A stretch of DNA of 64,000 nt, from positions 3,510,395 to 3,574,394 of the forward strand of contig NZ_AP017928.1 in the NCBI RefSeq assembly GCF_003584645.1. The letters are read 5' to 3'. The notes beneath the pieces were generated by a model. The model had not been told where the DNA came from and did not search any database. It was given only the letters and a program-made list of their open reading frames with translations. The DNA comes from Methylocaldum marinum. GTDB taxonomy: Bacteria > Pseudomonadota > Gammaproteobacteria > Methylococcales > Methylococcaceae. Within the stretch, counting starts at the first letter, position 1; each line of letters starts with the position of its first letter. This document shows, piece after piece, positions 45,522 to 54,968 of the stretch. The position numbers and the translations under genes were made by a program.

Positions 45522-48500
45522 ATGCGTCTAGACATCCCAAGCTGGCAATTTTGGATCGATCGCGGCGGCACTTTCACCGACATCGTCGCCCGCCGATCGG
45601 ACGGCCTCCTTCTGACCCACAAACTTCTTTCGGAAAATCCGGACCGCTACTCCGACGCCTCTCTCCGGGGCATCCGCGATATATTGGGCCTGGCGCCCGA
45701 TGGGCCGCTAAACGACGCCGATATCCTCGCCGTGCGGATGGGCACCACGGTGGGAACGAACGCACTGCTGGAACGAAAGGGCGAACCGACGGTCCTGGCG
45801 ATCACGCGGGGCTTTGCCGACGCCCTCCGCATCGGCTATCAGAACCGGCCGGATATCTTCGCCCTGAATATCCGCCGCTCCGAACCGCTTTATCAAAAGG
45901 TCATCGAAATATCGGGGCGCATCGACGCCCACGGCTCGGAACTGGAACCGCTGGATCTCGATGAGGCGGAACGATGCCTCGGCGAAGCCTATCGCGAAGG
46001 TTTCCGGTCGATCGCCGTCGTGCTCATGCACGCCTGGCGGACGCCGGATCATGAACTCGAACTGGAGAAGCTGGCCAGGGCGATCGGCTTCACTCAAGTT
46101 TCCCTCTCCCACCGCGTGAATCCCGCCATGAAACTGGTCGGACGGGGCGATATCACGGTCGTCGATGCTTATCTGTCCCCGGTATTGCGCCGTTATGTCG
46201 ATCAGGTGGCGGCCGGTTTGGGCATCGGTCCGAACGACGAAATACCGCGAGACCGAAAACGCAAGCTGCTATTCATGCAGTCCAACGGCGGACTGGCGGA
46301 TGCCCACCGGTTCCAGGGCAAGGACAGCATTCTCTCGGGTCCCGCCAGCGGCATCGTCGGCGCAGTGGCGGTCTCCCGTCTCGCCGGCTTCGACCGGATC
46401 GTCACCTTCGACATGGGCGGCACGTCCACCGACGTGGCCCATTACGCCGGCGAGTTCGAACGCAGCCAGGAAACCGAGATCGCGGGCGTTCGGCTCAGGG
46501 CGCCCATTCTCAATATTCACACCGTCGCGGCGGGAGGCGGCTCGATCCTGCATTTCGACGGACTGAGGTTTCGGGTCGGACCGGACTCGGCCGGCGCCAA
46601 TCCGGGTCCCGCCAGCTACCGGCGTGGCGGACCTCTGTGCGTGACCGATGCCAACGTGATGGTCGGCAAGATCCGCCCGGAGTTCTTTCCGAAAGTCTTC
46701 GGACCGAACGGAGATCAACCTCTCGATACCGACATCGTGCGGCGCAGATTCCGGGAATTGGCGGAAACCGTCCAGTCCGGCATCGGACAAACGCTCTCGC
46801 CCGAAGAAGCGGCGGAAGGCTTCATCGACGTGGCGGTGGAGAACATGGCTGCCGCCATCAAGAAGATTTCGGTGCAGCGCGGCCACGATCTGGCCGATTA
46901 TGTCCTTTGCTGTTTCGGTGCGGCCGGTGGCCAGCACGCCTGCAAGGTCGCCGAGCGGCTCGGCATCTCCAGGATTTTTCTGCATCCTCTGGCCGGCGTG
47001 TTGTCGGCGTACGGCATGGGTCTGGCCGATTACCGCGTCATCAAGGAACGCTCGATCGTCGCCCTGTTAAACGACTCCGCCGTCCCCGAACTTCATGAAG
47101 CACTCGACGATCTGGAAGCCGAGGCGCGCGCGGAACTCTCGGCCCAGGGCGTGCCGCCGGAACTCATAGTCGCGGCTCGCACGGCGATGCTTCGATACGA
47201 CGGCACCGACACCCTGTTTGCCGTTCCGTTCGGCGCTTCGGCGGAGATGCGGGCGAACTTCGAGGAGCGGCACCGGCAGCGCTTCGGCTTCATCTATCCC
47301 GACAAGGCCCTGCTGGTGGACACCGCAAGCGTGGAACTGACCGGCTTGACCGAGACGGTCGAAGAGCCGGAATGCCCCCTGGTGCTCGGCGCTTTACCGG
47401 AACCGGTCGCCCGAGTCTCGATGTATTCCGGACGCACTCATCACGACACGCCGGTTTACCGGCGCGATGACCTGAAGCCTGGCGTAAGCCTGCGCGGCCC
47501 CGCGCTTCTGATCGAACCCAACTCGACCACGATTATCGAGCCGGGCTGGCGGGGCGAAATTACCGCCCGCAACCACCTCATCCTCGGTGCCGACGAAACT
47601 ACCGACGGCGCGACTCCGAAATCGCAGGCGGAACCAACGGAGCAACGCGTCGATCCCGCGCGCCTCGAAATCTTCAACCGGTTATTCACGTCGGTCGCCG
47701 AGGACATGGGCTACACCCTGCAAAACACGGCCCACTCGGTGAACATCAAGGAGCGGCTCGACTTCTCCTGTGCGCTGTTCGACGGACAGGGCGGGCTCGT
47801 CGCCAATGCGCCGCATATTCCGGTGCATCTGGGCTCCATGGACGAGAGCGTCAAGGCGCTGATCGCGGGCCACGGCGACCGGCTGCGGCCAGGCGACGTT
47901 TGGCTCGTCAACTCTCCCTATCACGGCGGGACCCATCTGCCGGACATTACCGTGGTCACGCCACTGTTCGACGATGCGGGAGAATCGGTGCTTTTCTTTC
48001 TCGCCTCGCGCGGACACCACGCCGACGTCGGCGGCATAACGCCGGGTTCGATGCCTCCCCGCAGCACGTCCATCGATCAGGAAGGGATACTGAGCGCGGG
48101 CTTGAAGATCGTCGAGAATGGGCAAATATGCGAAGCGGACATACGTACCTGGCTCGCGGCGAAGCCTTATCCGGCCCGTGATCCCGACCGCAACCTCGCT
48201 GATCTCCGCGCCCAGATCGCCGCCAACGTCAAGGGGGTGCAGGCCCTTCGCGGCATCCTTGAGCGTTATTCGCTGGTCGCGGTCCAGCGTTATATGGGAC
48301 ATGTTCAGGACAATGCGGAAGAAGCGGTGCGCCGGGTCATCGCTCGGCTTTCCGACGACGAATACAGGGTGACCATGGATTCCGGCGCAGTCATCCGCGT
48401 GGTGATCCGGGCAGATACCGAGAACCGGCGGGCCGTCATCGATTTTACCGGCACATCTCCCCAGCAGCCGGACAATCTGAACGCCCCGGCCGCCGTATCC

Positions 48501-49175
48501 AAAGCGGCTGTCCTCTACGTATTTCGCACCCTGGTGGACGACGATATTCCGCTCAATGCCGGATGCCTGCGCCCGCTCGAAATCCGAATTCCTGAGGGCT
48601 CGCTGCTCAATCCCCGCTATCCCGCTGCCGTCGCGGCGGGCAATGTGGAAACCTCGCAGCACGTCGTCGATGCCTTGTACGGCGTGCTGGGCGTGCTGGC
48701 CGCCTCTCAGGGCACGATGAACAACTTCACCTTCGGCAACGCGCATTTCCAGTATTACGAAACCATTTGCGGCGGGGCCGGCGCCGGGGCCGGTTTCAAC
48801 GGCGCCGACGCCGTGCACACCCATATGACCAATTCCCGCATCACCGACCCGGAAGTGCTGGAATGGCGCTTTCCGGTGTTGCTGGAAACCTTCGCCATCC
48901 GTCGCGACAGCGGCGGCGAGGGCTTGTACAAAGGCGGCGACGGCGTGATCCGAAAAATCCGGTTTCTTGAGCCCATGACCGCCGGAATCGTCTCGGGTCG
49001 CCGTATCCGGCCGCCTTTCGGCCTGCACGGCGGAAAACCGGGAGCGTGCGGACAAAACCTCGTGATCCGCAGCAACGGAAAACAGGAAATTCTCGGATCT
49101 CAGGCCGAAACCGACATGGCCGCGGGCGACCTATTCGTCATCGAGACGCCCGGCGGCGGCGGCTATGGCAGTTAG
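45522..49175 (+). CDS. 5-oxoprolinase / hydantoinase (HyuA-HyuB fusion)
   Basis: ATP-dependent opening of 5-oxoproline or hydantoin-type rings. The 1217-aa protein joins a HyuA half (residues about 1-690: WIDRGGTFTDIVARRSDG, GTTVGTNALLERKGEP, FDMGGTSTDVAHYAG) and a HyuB half (about 710-1200: IKERLDFSCALFDGQGGLVA, NSPYHGGTHLPDITVVTPLF, ASRGHHADVGG). The length and order match single-chain bacterial and eukaryotic 5-oxoprolinases. ATG 45522 (MRLDIPSWQFW) is chosen because the actin-like fold begins at once; the open frame upstream to 45258 has no family similarity. Hydantoinase/oxoprolinase cannot be told apart from sequence. Confidence 0.93.
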   Translation: MRLDIPSWQFWIDRGGTFTDIVARRSDGLLLTHKLLSENPDRYSDASLRGIRDILGLAPDGPLNDADILAVRMGTTVGTNALLERKGEPTVLAITRGFADALRIGYQNRPDIFALNIRRSEPLYQKVIEISGRIDAHGSELEPLDLDEAERCLGEAYREGFRSIAVVLMHAWRTPDHELELEKLARAIGFTQVSLSHRVNPAMKLVGRGDITVVDAYLSPVLRRYVDQVAAGLGIGPNDEIPRDRKRKLLFMQSNGGLADAHRFQGKDSILSGPASGIVGAVAVSRLAGFDRIVTFDMGGTSTDVAHYAGEFERSQETEIAGVRLRAPILNIHTVAAGGGSILHFDGLRFRVGPDSAGANPGPASYRRGGPLCVTDANVMVGKIRPEFFPKVFGPNGDQPLDTDIVRRRFRELAETVQSGIGQTLSPEEAAEGFIDVAVENMAAAIKKISVQRGHDLADYVLCCFGAAGGQHACKVAERLGISRIFLHPLAGVLSAYGMGLADYRVIKERSIVALLNDSAVPELHEALDDLEAEARAELSAQGVPPELIVAARTAMLRYDGTDTLFAVPFGASAEMRANFEERHRQRFGFIYPDKALLVDTASVELTGLTETVEEPECPLVLGALPEPVARVSMYSGRTHHDTPVYRRDDLKPGVSLRGPALLIEPNSTTIIEPGWRGEITARNHLILGADETTDGATPKSQAEPTEQRVDPARLEIFNRLFTSVAEDMGYTLQNTAHSVNIKERLDFSCALFDGQGGLVANAPHIPVHLGSMDESVKALIAGHGDRLRPGDVWLVNSPYHGGTHLPDITVVTPLFDDAGESVLFFLASRGHHADVGGITPGSMPPRSTSIDQEGILSAGLKIVENGQICEADIRTWLAAKPYPARDPDRNLADLRAQIAANVKGVQALRGILERYSLVAVQRYMGHVQDNAEEAVRRVIARLSDDEYRVTMDSGAVIRVVIRADTENRRAVIDFTGTSPQQPDNLNAPAAVSKAAVLYVFRTLVDDDIPLNAGCLRPLEIRIPEGSLLNPRYPAAVAAGNVETSQHVVDALYGVLGVLAASQGTMNNFTFGNAHFQYYETICGGAGAGAGFNGADAVHTHMTNSRITDPEVLEWRFPVLLETFAIRRDSGGEGLYKGGDGVIRKIRFLEPMTAGIVSGRRIRPPFGLHGGKPGACGQNLVIRSNGKQEILGSQAETDMAAGDLFVIETPGGGGYGS

Positions 49176-49262
49176 CTCGTCCGAATCCGCATGGTCTCCG
49201 GGCCTTGGACAACTGCCCGCTAAGGACCTTTTGACCACTGTTTTGGACATCGAGGTGATCAT

Positions 49263-49862
49263 TTGAAGAGCATTTGCGTATTCTGCGGTTCCAACCCCGG
49301 CAAACGCCCGGAATATCGGATCGCCGCCGAAACCTTGGGCCGGCTGCTGGCCGAAAGAGGTTTGGAACTGGTGTATGGCGGCGGGACCGTGGGTCTCATG
49401 GGCATTCTGTCGAGTGCCTGCCTTGCGGCCGGAGGACGGGTGATCGGCGTTATCCCGAAAGCATTGATCGGCCGCGAGGTGGCAGGACGAATGGTGGAAC
49501 ACACCCTTCTTAGCCGGCTGGAAGTGGTCGATTCGATGCACACCCGCAAAGCCCGCATGGCAGAAATCGCGGATGGCTTCATCGCGCTGCCCGGCGGTTT
49601 CGGGACATTCGAGGAGTTGTTCGAGATTCTTACCTGGGCCCAACTTGGATTTCATCGTAAGCCGATCGGGCTTCTCGATGCGGAAGGCTACTACGAACCT
49701 CTTCTAACCTTGTGTGATCGGGCGCTCGCGGAGGGTTTCATGAAACCCGAGAGCAGAAATCTACTGCTGGCCCATACCGCCCCGGAAACGCTCCTGGAAG
49801 CCCTGACCGAATATCAACCCGAACCGGCCATCCCATGGATTCGGGACGAGAAGCAACTGTAA
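49263..49862 (+). CDS. LOG-family nucleotide-binding protein (TIGR00730 type)
   Basis: Probable cytokinin-riboside-monophosphate phosphoribohydrolase-like enzyme that cleaves base from nucleoside monophosphates. The 199-aa protein starts KSICVFCGSNPGKRPEYRIA and has the catalytic signature LPGGFGTFEELFE (PGGxGTxxE) with Arg in MHTRKARM. The start is TTG at 49263; GAGGTGATCAT directly upstream is a strong ribosome site at correct spacing, and no ATG is available. About 85 bp separate it from the oxoprolinase gene, perhaps the same transcript. Confidence 0.92.
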   Translation: MKSICVFCGSNPGKRPEYRIAAETLGRLLAERGLELVYGGGTVGLMGILSSACLAAGGRVIGVIPKALIGREVAGRMVEHTLLSRLEVVDSMHTRKARMAEIADGFIALPGGFGTFEELFEILTWAQLGFHRKPIGLLDAEGYYEPLLTLCDRALAEGFMKPESRNLLLAHTAPETLLEALTEYQPEPAIPWIRDEKQL

Positions 49863-49879
49863 TTACACCTGCAAGAAAA

Positions 49880-49903
49880 GCTTGCCCGGGAATCCGGGCA
49901 AGC
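49880..49903 (-). terminator. Rho-independent terminator of the PEP-CTERM-type gene
   Basis: GCTTGCCCGG-GAAT-CCGGGCAAGC is a perfect 10-bp stem. On the minus strand it is followed by TTTTCTTG, so it ends the gene at 49936-50592. It lies in the narrow gap between two convergent genes. Confidence 0.88.
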
Positions 49904-49935
49904 TGGCAGGAAAGCACCAAAAGAGCGGCGGCTAT

Positions 49936-50592
49936 CTACGAAACCCGTTTGCGCCGTGCGCTGAATCCCAATGCGCTCAACGCCGAGAACATCAAGACGG
50001 CTGCAGGCGGGATGGGTACAGCGGAATAGCTGATATTGTCGTAGTACGCGCCGGAAGGGAGCAGAATGCTGCTGACGCCGTAAAGCGCACCGCTCCAGCT
50101 CGCCACATAGCCCGGTACCGTTTGATCGGCAACGAGCGTCGCCAGAATAAGCCCCGTGGCGTCCAGGAACAGCAAATCGGCCGGGACCAGGTTACCAAAC
50201 CCACTATTGTCCAGAGTCACCGAGAAACCGGCCAGATCGATGCCGTCGGCAAACTGCACCAGAACCGGCGCCCAGCGTGCGTCCAGCGCGTTGGGACCGG
50301 ACGGCGCAGGGCCGTAGAATCCACCGTCGAAAGTGTCGGGGTTCCGCGCCAGAACGTCGGTTCCGTCGGCGGCAACACGCCATTTTTCCGAACCCGGAAT
50401 TTCATCGCCGAATTCGTCCGTCTCGGTGCTGAACTCGGCTTCGACAAAGCTGATTCCGGCAGGTGCCGCGCTGTTGGCGGTCGAACCGGCAGCGACGGAA
50501 TCAAAATCGATGGTCGTGGCGGCGGAAACCGGCTGCACCATGGCCGCGACAAGGCCCAGGCACAGCGCGGCGATTTTGAGCTGTGAAAACAT
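49936..50592 (-). CDS. Exported protein with PEP-CTERM/VPLPA-type sorting tail
   Basis: A 218-aa secreted protein: Sec signal (LKIAALCLGLVAAMVQPVSA), a beta-rich extracellular domain beginning TTIDFDSVAAGS, and a C-terminal sorting signal VPIPPAAVLMFSALSALGFS followed by ARRKRVS. The Pro-rich motif, hydrophobic helix and basic tail are the tripartite signal handled by exosortase-type systems, usually in exopolysaccharide-producing bacteria. ATG 50592 fits the upstream GGAG better than ATG 50601. No exosortase gene is in the window. Confidence 0.88.
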   Translation of the reverse strand: MFSQLKIAALCLGLVAAMVQPVSAATTIDFDSVAAGSTANSAAPAGISFVEAEFSTETDEFGDEIPGSEKWRVAADGTDVLARNPDTFDGGFYGPAPSGPNALDARWAPVLVQFADGIDLAGFSVTLDNSGFGNLVPADLLFLDATGLILATLVADQTVPGYVASWSGALYGVSSILLPSGAYYDNISYSAVPIPPAAVLMFSALSALGFSARRKRVS

Positions 50593-50657
50593 GATTGTCA
50601 TCTCCGGTTGGCGCGCGGAGCGGCCTGCACCGCTCCGCGCGAATGGTCAAGCCGTTC

Positions 50658-52706
50658 TTATTTGCAGCGGGTAGCCGTGCTGGCGCTGGCGCCGCCGACC
50701 GTAGCCTGCATCAACTGGAAAAACACGTCGGTGTTGTCCATGGTGCCGCCGAGCAGCGAGGCGCCGCGTCCGCATGCGGACAGCGGGATGTCGTTGCCGG
50801 TGTGCACGGCGGTCGTGCCCGGGACCTGGCCGGTCACCAGGAAATCGCCGACGGTGTCCCGGCTCAGCGGGCTGGACGGATAGGCGTTCAGAGGCGCAAC
50901 GCCGTTGCCCGGTTGCTGACTGTCGCGCAACGGTTCGGCATTGGTGCGCCAGTCTTCGTAGCGGTCTGCATTGGCGGCATAACCGACCAACATTTTATAG
51001 TCGGGATCGGTGTTGGCCGGATAGCCGTCGGCGGCGATACCGTAGTTCGGAAAACCGGCGCCGTCGTAAACCCCAACCACCTCGTTGCGAACCACCGCCG
51101 CACCGCCGCCCGTGGCGATCTTGGCTTGCAGATCGGCGTCCGTCACGCGCGAGCCGCCGATGACGGCAACGCCTGCGCACTCGTGATCGGCGGTGACCAG
51201 CACCAGGGTATCGGGATGAGTCTTGGCATACTCGCTCGCCACGGCTACGGCCTTGTCGAACTCGATCGTATCCATGATGAAACGCTCGGTATCCATGTTG
51301 TGCGCCTGCTTGTCGATGGAAGAACCTTCCACCATCAACACAAAACCGTTCGGACTATGGGCGTCCAGCACATCCAGAGCCTTGCCGGTCATTTCTTCCA
51401 GCAGCGGCTGATCCGGAAAGCCATAGTCGTCGACCACGGTGGAAACGCCGCGGCGTTTGCCGAGCTTGTCCAGCGCCACGTTCATGTTGGACAGGGCGAA
51501 TAGGCCCAGCAGCGGCCTGTCGGCGCCGGACGCGTTCAAGGTCGCGAGATCCGACGCATAATTCCAGCCCGCAGCCTGGAAATCGGCGATCAGGTCACGG
51601 GAGGGATCGTTGCCGCCCGGCGCCGCGCCCCAGCCGGCGACGATGTCGGGAGGCAGAACGTAGTCGCTGCTATTGGCGCGGGCCGAGCCATTGAAATTGA
51701 CCACGCCTCCGGCACTGCTGCAATCGGGTTCCGCGCCGTTGCACTGCGTCGGATTGGGCAGAAACCATTTGCGGCCGCCGCCCATCAGCACGGTCAGACC
51801 GGTTTTCGCACGGTCATCGAAATACTGGTCGACGATGCCGGTGCCGGCACCGCGATTCTGGGTGTGGACGGCGTTGGAAGCCGGGGTGGCGTCGAATACG
51901 TCGGAAGTGGTCACGATGCCCAGTTTCTTGTCCTGAGTGCGGGCCAGGAATTCGGCCATGTATTCCACGCGTGGATTGTCGAAAGCGGCCGTGGTGTCAT
52001 CCGGAAAGACGCCTTCCTGATTGTTGTTGGCCTTGTTGCCGGTCACATAGTTCTGCATACCGGGAGCCGAGTCGGTGATGATGGAATTCAGCGACGGGGT
52101 CATGATGCTGGCGGCGACCGGAAAGGTATCCATCGCCAGTTTGCCCCTGGCCTTACCCTGGGTGACGCCGTACTGCATGATCCGGGCCGCGGTGCGATGG
52201 CCGGACCCCATGCCGTCGCCCAGCAGGATGATGACGTTCTTGACCTTTCTGCCGGTCGACGAAACACCGACGACTTCGAAATTGCCGGTCGCGGTGACCG
52301 TCTGGCCATCGCTCTGCGTGGCCGTCACGCTCAGCGTGTGGATGCCCGGCGTCGAGTTCGAATAGCCGCGCACCGATACGACCGCGGTGTTCTCGGGCAA
52401 ACCGGGAACCAAGCCGGTGGTCACGATGGACGTCGTCCCGGGTGCCGGCGTTACCGGGGCACCGTCGATAGCGAATTGAAAGCCGGTAATGGTGGTGCCG
52501 GCATCCGGCTGGACCGTCGCCTGCATGTCGAATTTCTGTCCCGCCAAGAAGCGGGAAATAATCGGGTAGGCTTCTCCCGAGCTGAATAACTCGCTCGGCG
52601 GGGTAAGACGCGAAACGGTAGGTGCCGCGCCGGCAGCGCCCGAAAACGCCGCGGCCACCGCAAGAGCCAGCAGCGACGCACGGGTCGATGGTCTGGATTT
52701 GGTCAT
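50658..52706 (-). CDS. Secreted alkaline phosphatase with N-terminal Ig-like domain
   Basis: Periplasmic or secreted phosphomonoesterase of the PhoA superfamily, 682 aa. A signal peptide (ASLLALAVAAAFSGAAGAAP) is followed by an Ig/PKD-like domain (about 30-150), then the catalytic domain with the metal site IILLGDGMGSGHRTAAR, nucleophile Ser in ITDSAPGMQNYVTGNK and metal ligands in VTADHECAG. It is larger than E. coli PhoA (471 aa) because of the extra N-terminal domain. Phosphate control is plausible, but no Pho box was identified. Confidence 0.92.
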   Translation of the reverse strand: MTKSRPSTRASLLALAVAAAFSGAAGAAPTVSRLTPPSELFSSGEAYPIISRFLAGQKFDMQATVQPDAGTTITGFQFAIDGAPVTPAPGTTSIVTTGLVPGLPENTAVVSVRGYSNSTPGIHTLSVTATQSDGQTVTATGNFEVVGVSSTGRKVKNVIILLGDGMGSGHRTAARIMQYGVTQGKARGKLAMDTFPVAASIMTPSLNSIITDSAPGMQNYVTGNKANNNQEGVFPDDTTAAFDNPRVEYMAEFLARTQDKKLGIVTTSDVFDATPASNAVHTQNRGAGTGIVDQYFDDRAKTGLTVLMGGGRKWFLPNPTQCNGAEPDCSSAGGVVNFNGSARANSSDYVLPPDIVAGWGAAPGGNDPSRDLIADFQAAGWNYASDLATLNASGADRPLLGLFALSNMNVALDKLGKRRGVSTVVDDYGFPDQPLLEEMTGKALDVLDAHSPNGFVLMVEGSSIDKQAHNMDTERFIMDTIEFDKAVAVASEYAKTHPDTLVLVTADHECAGVAVIGGSRVTDADLQAKIATGGGAAVVRNEVVGVYDGAGFPNYGIAADGYPANTDPDYKMLVGYAANADRYEDWRTNAEPLRDSQQPGNGVAPLNAYPSSPLSRDTVGDFLVTGQVPGTTAVHTGNDIPLSACGRGASLLGGTMDNTDVFFQLMQATVGGASASTATRCK

Positions 52707-52815
52707 GAGTGTTGCTCCGATCTGTAGTGATGCACTGGTTTTAGAGACTCAAGGGCGGATGCCGGAGACGGCTCCGGGAGCGGAGCCATGTTCCTGGCGC
52801 TGTCACGCGCTCAAC

Positions 52816-53373
52816 TCAGTGGTGATGGTGCGGTTGAGCGCTGTGATCTTGCAGCTCGACGGCTTTGTCCTGAGGCGCGACAACCTCTTCGAGCCGGTCC
52901 GGGATCAAGCGGACGTAGGATACGCGGCCGTTCACTTCCTGCCGGCTTCCCAGTTCGAGCCTGCCCGTCACGTTCCAGGTACCCGGTCGGTAGGCAGCGA
53001 TTCCGGCGGCGCTTTCTTCGGGCAGATGCACGAACAGCGTGGCCGGCGGCAGATAATCGGCAGGCCCGTCGGCCAGTTCGGCCAGGGCGGTTGGCACGGG
53101 TGTCAGCATGAAAAGGCCCGGCAACGGCTCTTCTTCCTTGACCATATAGCCCTGCACGGTCACGCGCTTGCCGTTCATCGCCAGCAGCCGGTCGGTCGGC
53201 TCCAACCCCTTGGGGCCTACCGGAAGCTTGAAAAACTCATTGAGACCGAGTTGCGGCGCGGGCGCGACCTCGGGCATATGAGTGGCGTGATGTGCGCAGC
53301 CCGAGGCGGCAAGCATCACTATCAGTACGGATGCGAAACGGAAAAAGCATCTCGAGTGTATTGGAATTTTCAT
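52816..53373 (-). CDS. Lipoprotein with histidine-rich tail
   Basis: A 185-aa lipoprotein: signal with lipobox LAASGCAHHATHMPE, a beta-rich domain containing NGKRVTVQGYMVKEEEPLPG (an OB-like strand pattern) and a tail QDHSAQPHHHH. His residues at both ends suggest metal binding. ATG 53373 gives the signal peptide. It follows the alkaline phosphatase gene on the same strand (109 bp upstream of it in transcription order), so the two may work together, for instance in metal supply; this is inference. Confidence 0.75.
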   Translation of the reverse strand: MKIPIHSRCFFRFASVLIVMLAASGCAHHATHMPEVAPAPQLGLNEFFKLPVGPKGLEPTDRLLAMNGKRVTVQGYMVKEEEPLPGLFMLTPVPTALAELADGPADYLPPATLFVHLPEESAAGIAAYRPGTWNVTGRLELGSRQEVNGRVSYVRLIPDRLEEVVAPQDKAVELQDHSAQPHHHH

Positions 53374-53751
53374 TCGGCATCGCCCCCCAATCGTTGGAAT
53401 CCGAGTTCGCGGTGCATCGACCGCACCGAAAAACCTCATTTTTCTTGGTCGAGGAATTTGCCAGATCCGTATGACGATTTTGTGTACCGGGTATTACGAA
53501 AACGTTACGGTCTCGTGTCAGGCAAGACCATGAACGGAGGGGGGAAGGACATTGGCGCAAGCCGAGAAATGCGGATACACGGAGATTTCCGACGACGAGG
53601 CATGAAATACAGCCCCCTCCGAAAGAATCCGCTAGCTAAAGAATTCCGCGAACCGGCAGTGCAGCCAATGCCGGACGCAGGCGTATCGTTGCAGGACATC
53701 GGGAAGAGGTGCTTGTTGTCGCTCCCCTGCAGAAGGGACGACCGCAAGGTA
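53374..53751. other. Intergenic stretch with no recognised gene
   Basis: About 380 bp; short open frames only. Promoter of the lipoprotein gene should be within its left half. Confidence 0.4.
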
Positions 53752-53786
53752 TGAACGGAATCGACTTGATCAGCGCTTCCTGAAGG
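53752..53786. repeat. Half copy of the TTAAGGAAGC-ended repeat
   Basis: TGAACGGAATCGACTTGATC-AGCGCTTCCTGAAGG closely follows the right end of the element at 10238-10418 (TGAACGGAATCCGCTCGTTC-AGAGCTTCCTTAAGG). The left end is not seen here. Confidence 0.6.
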
Positions 53787-53860
53787 TCGGCCGGATGCCG
53801 ATCGCAAAACGGTGGCTGCAATGCCTGCGTTGTTTCAATGGCGGTTTATCGCCCAGAACA

Positions 53861-54475
53861 TCAGGCCAACAGGCCGGCAATCAGGTCTTTGCATGCCTCG
53901 AACTGCCGCCTGGTCCTGAGCCGGCTGGCGATCACGATGCTGCGAAGCTCTGCGACAGCCCGATCGAAGTCGTCGTTGACGACGAGGTAGTCGTACTCGC
54001 TGTAATGAGACATCTCCGAGATGGCATCGCGCATGCGGCGGGCGATGGTATCCGGATCGTCCTGGCCGCGCGCCTTCAGCCGTTCCTCCAGAGTGCGGCG
54101 CGAGGGCGGCAGGATGAAGATGGAAATGCTATCGGGCATCAGGGACCGGATTTGGCGAGCGCCCTGCCAGTCGATTTCGAGCAGAACGTCCTGCCCTTCG
54201 GACAAAGCCGTTTCTACGGTCGTCCGTGCGGTTCCGTAATAATTGTCGAACACCCTGGCATGCTCCAGAAACCCGTCCGCCGCGATCATCCGTTCGAATT
54301 CGGCATGGTCCACGAAAAAATAATCCCTGCCGTGGACTTCGCCCGGACGCTGCGTCCGCGTGGTATGCGACACCGACACCGTGAAACCCTCGAGACTTTC
54401 CCGCAAAGCCGTGACCAAACTGGTTTTTCCCGCCCCGGACGGGGCCGAAACGATAAACAGCGTGCCGATACTCAT
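53861..54475 (-). CDS. gmk: Guanylate kinase
   Basis: Phosphorylates GMP to GDP. The 204-aa protein has the P-loop [20 protein letters not shown], the GMP-binding [19 protein letters not shown] and [14 protein letters not shown]. Length normal. In many gammaproteobacteria yicC is its upstream neighbour and rpoZ its downstream one; here yicC is 6.6 kb away on the same strand and no rpoZ is visible. Confidence 0.97.
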   Translation of the reverse strand: MSIGTLFIVSAPSGAGKTSLVTALRESLEGFTVSVSHTTRTQRPGEVHGRDYFFVDHAEFERMIAADGFLEHARVFDNYYGTARTTVETALSEGQDVLLEIDWQGARQIRSLMPDSISIFILPPSRRTLEERLKARGQDDPDTIARRMRDAISEMSHYSEYDYLVVNDDFDRAVAELRSIVIASRLRTRRQFEACKDLIAGLLA

Positions 54476-54608
54476 GTGCCTAAGAACGATTCGGAGAGGG
54501 TCTTTACGGTCATTCGACGAACGACGGTTTCCTATTCTTGCCGCCGCGTACGGACGAAAAGGCGTTAGCTTAGCACGTCACGCCGCCGAGGTCGTGCGAT
54601 TCAGCCGT

Positions 54609-54968
54609 CTACCGCAACGTATAGAGAAAGCTGGCGAGATGCCTGGCATCTTCCGCGGTCACACCCGTGTCCGGCATGGCGGTTAAAGGATCGATAGCGA
54701 GCGGATCCTGAATCCAGCGCATCAGATTCTCCGGTGTGTTGGCCAGCACGCCGGCGATGTAGACCCGGTTGGCGATCCCGCTCAAGGGCGGGCCCACCAA
54801 GCCGTTCGCGCCCTCGATTCCCGGAATGACATGGCAAGATCCGCAGCCGTAGCGGGAAGCGGCTTCCCGCCCTAGTTCCGGATTTCCGCCGGATACCGCC
54901 ACGGGATCGCCGTGGCGATCGCATGCAATCAGCAAAGCGGACAAGATCGCGAACCCGACCAAGCGCAT
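54609..54968 (-). CDS. Small monohaem c-type cytochrome
   Basis: A 119-aa exported cytochrome with a short signal that may be lipidated (MRLVGFAILSALLIACDRHG; Cys about residue 16), one haem site YGCGSCHVIPG and a distal Met ligand in LTAMPDTGVT. The fold resembles class I cytochromes of terminal-oxidase or electron-shuttle type. No oxidase gene is adjacent. It lies upstream of gmk on the same strand. Confidence 0.93.
   Translation of the reverse strand: MRLVGFAILSALLIACDRHGDPVAVSGGNPELGREAASRYGCGSCHVIPGIEGANGLVGPPLSGIANRVYIAGVLANTPENLMRWIQDPLAIDPLTAMPDTGVTAEDARHLASFLYTLR

Noticed and set aside
47682..49055. 457-codon minus-strand frame in the 5-oxoprolinase gene
   Set aside because: Shadow frame; the plus strand carries all HyuB motifs.
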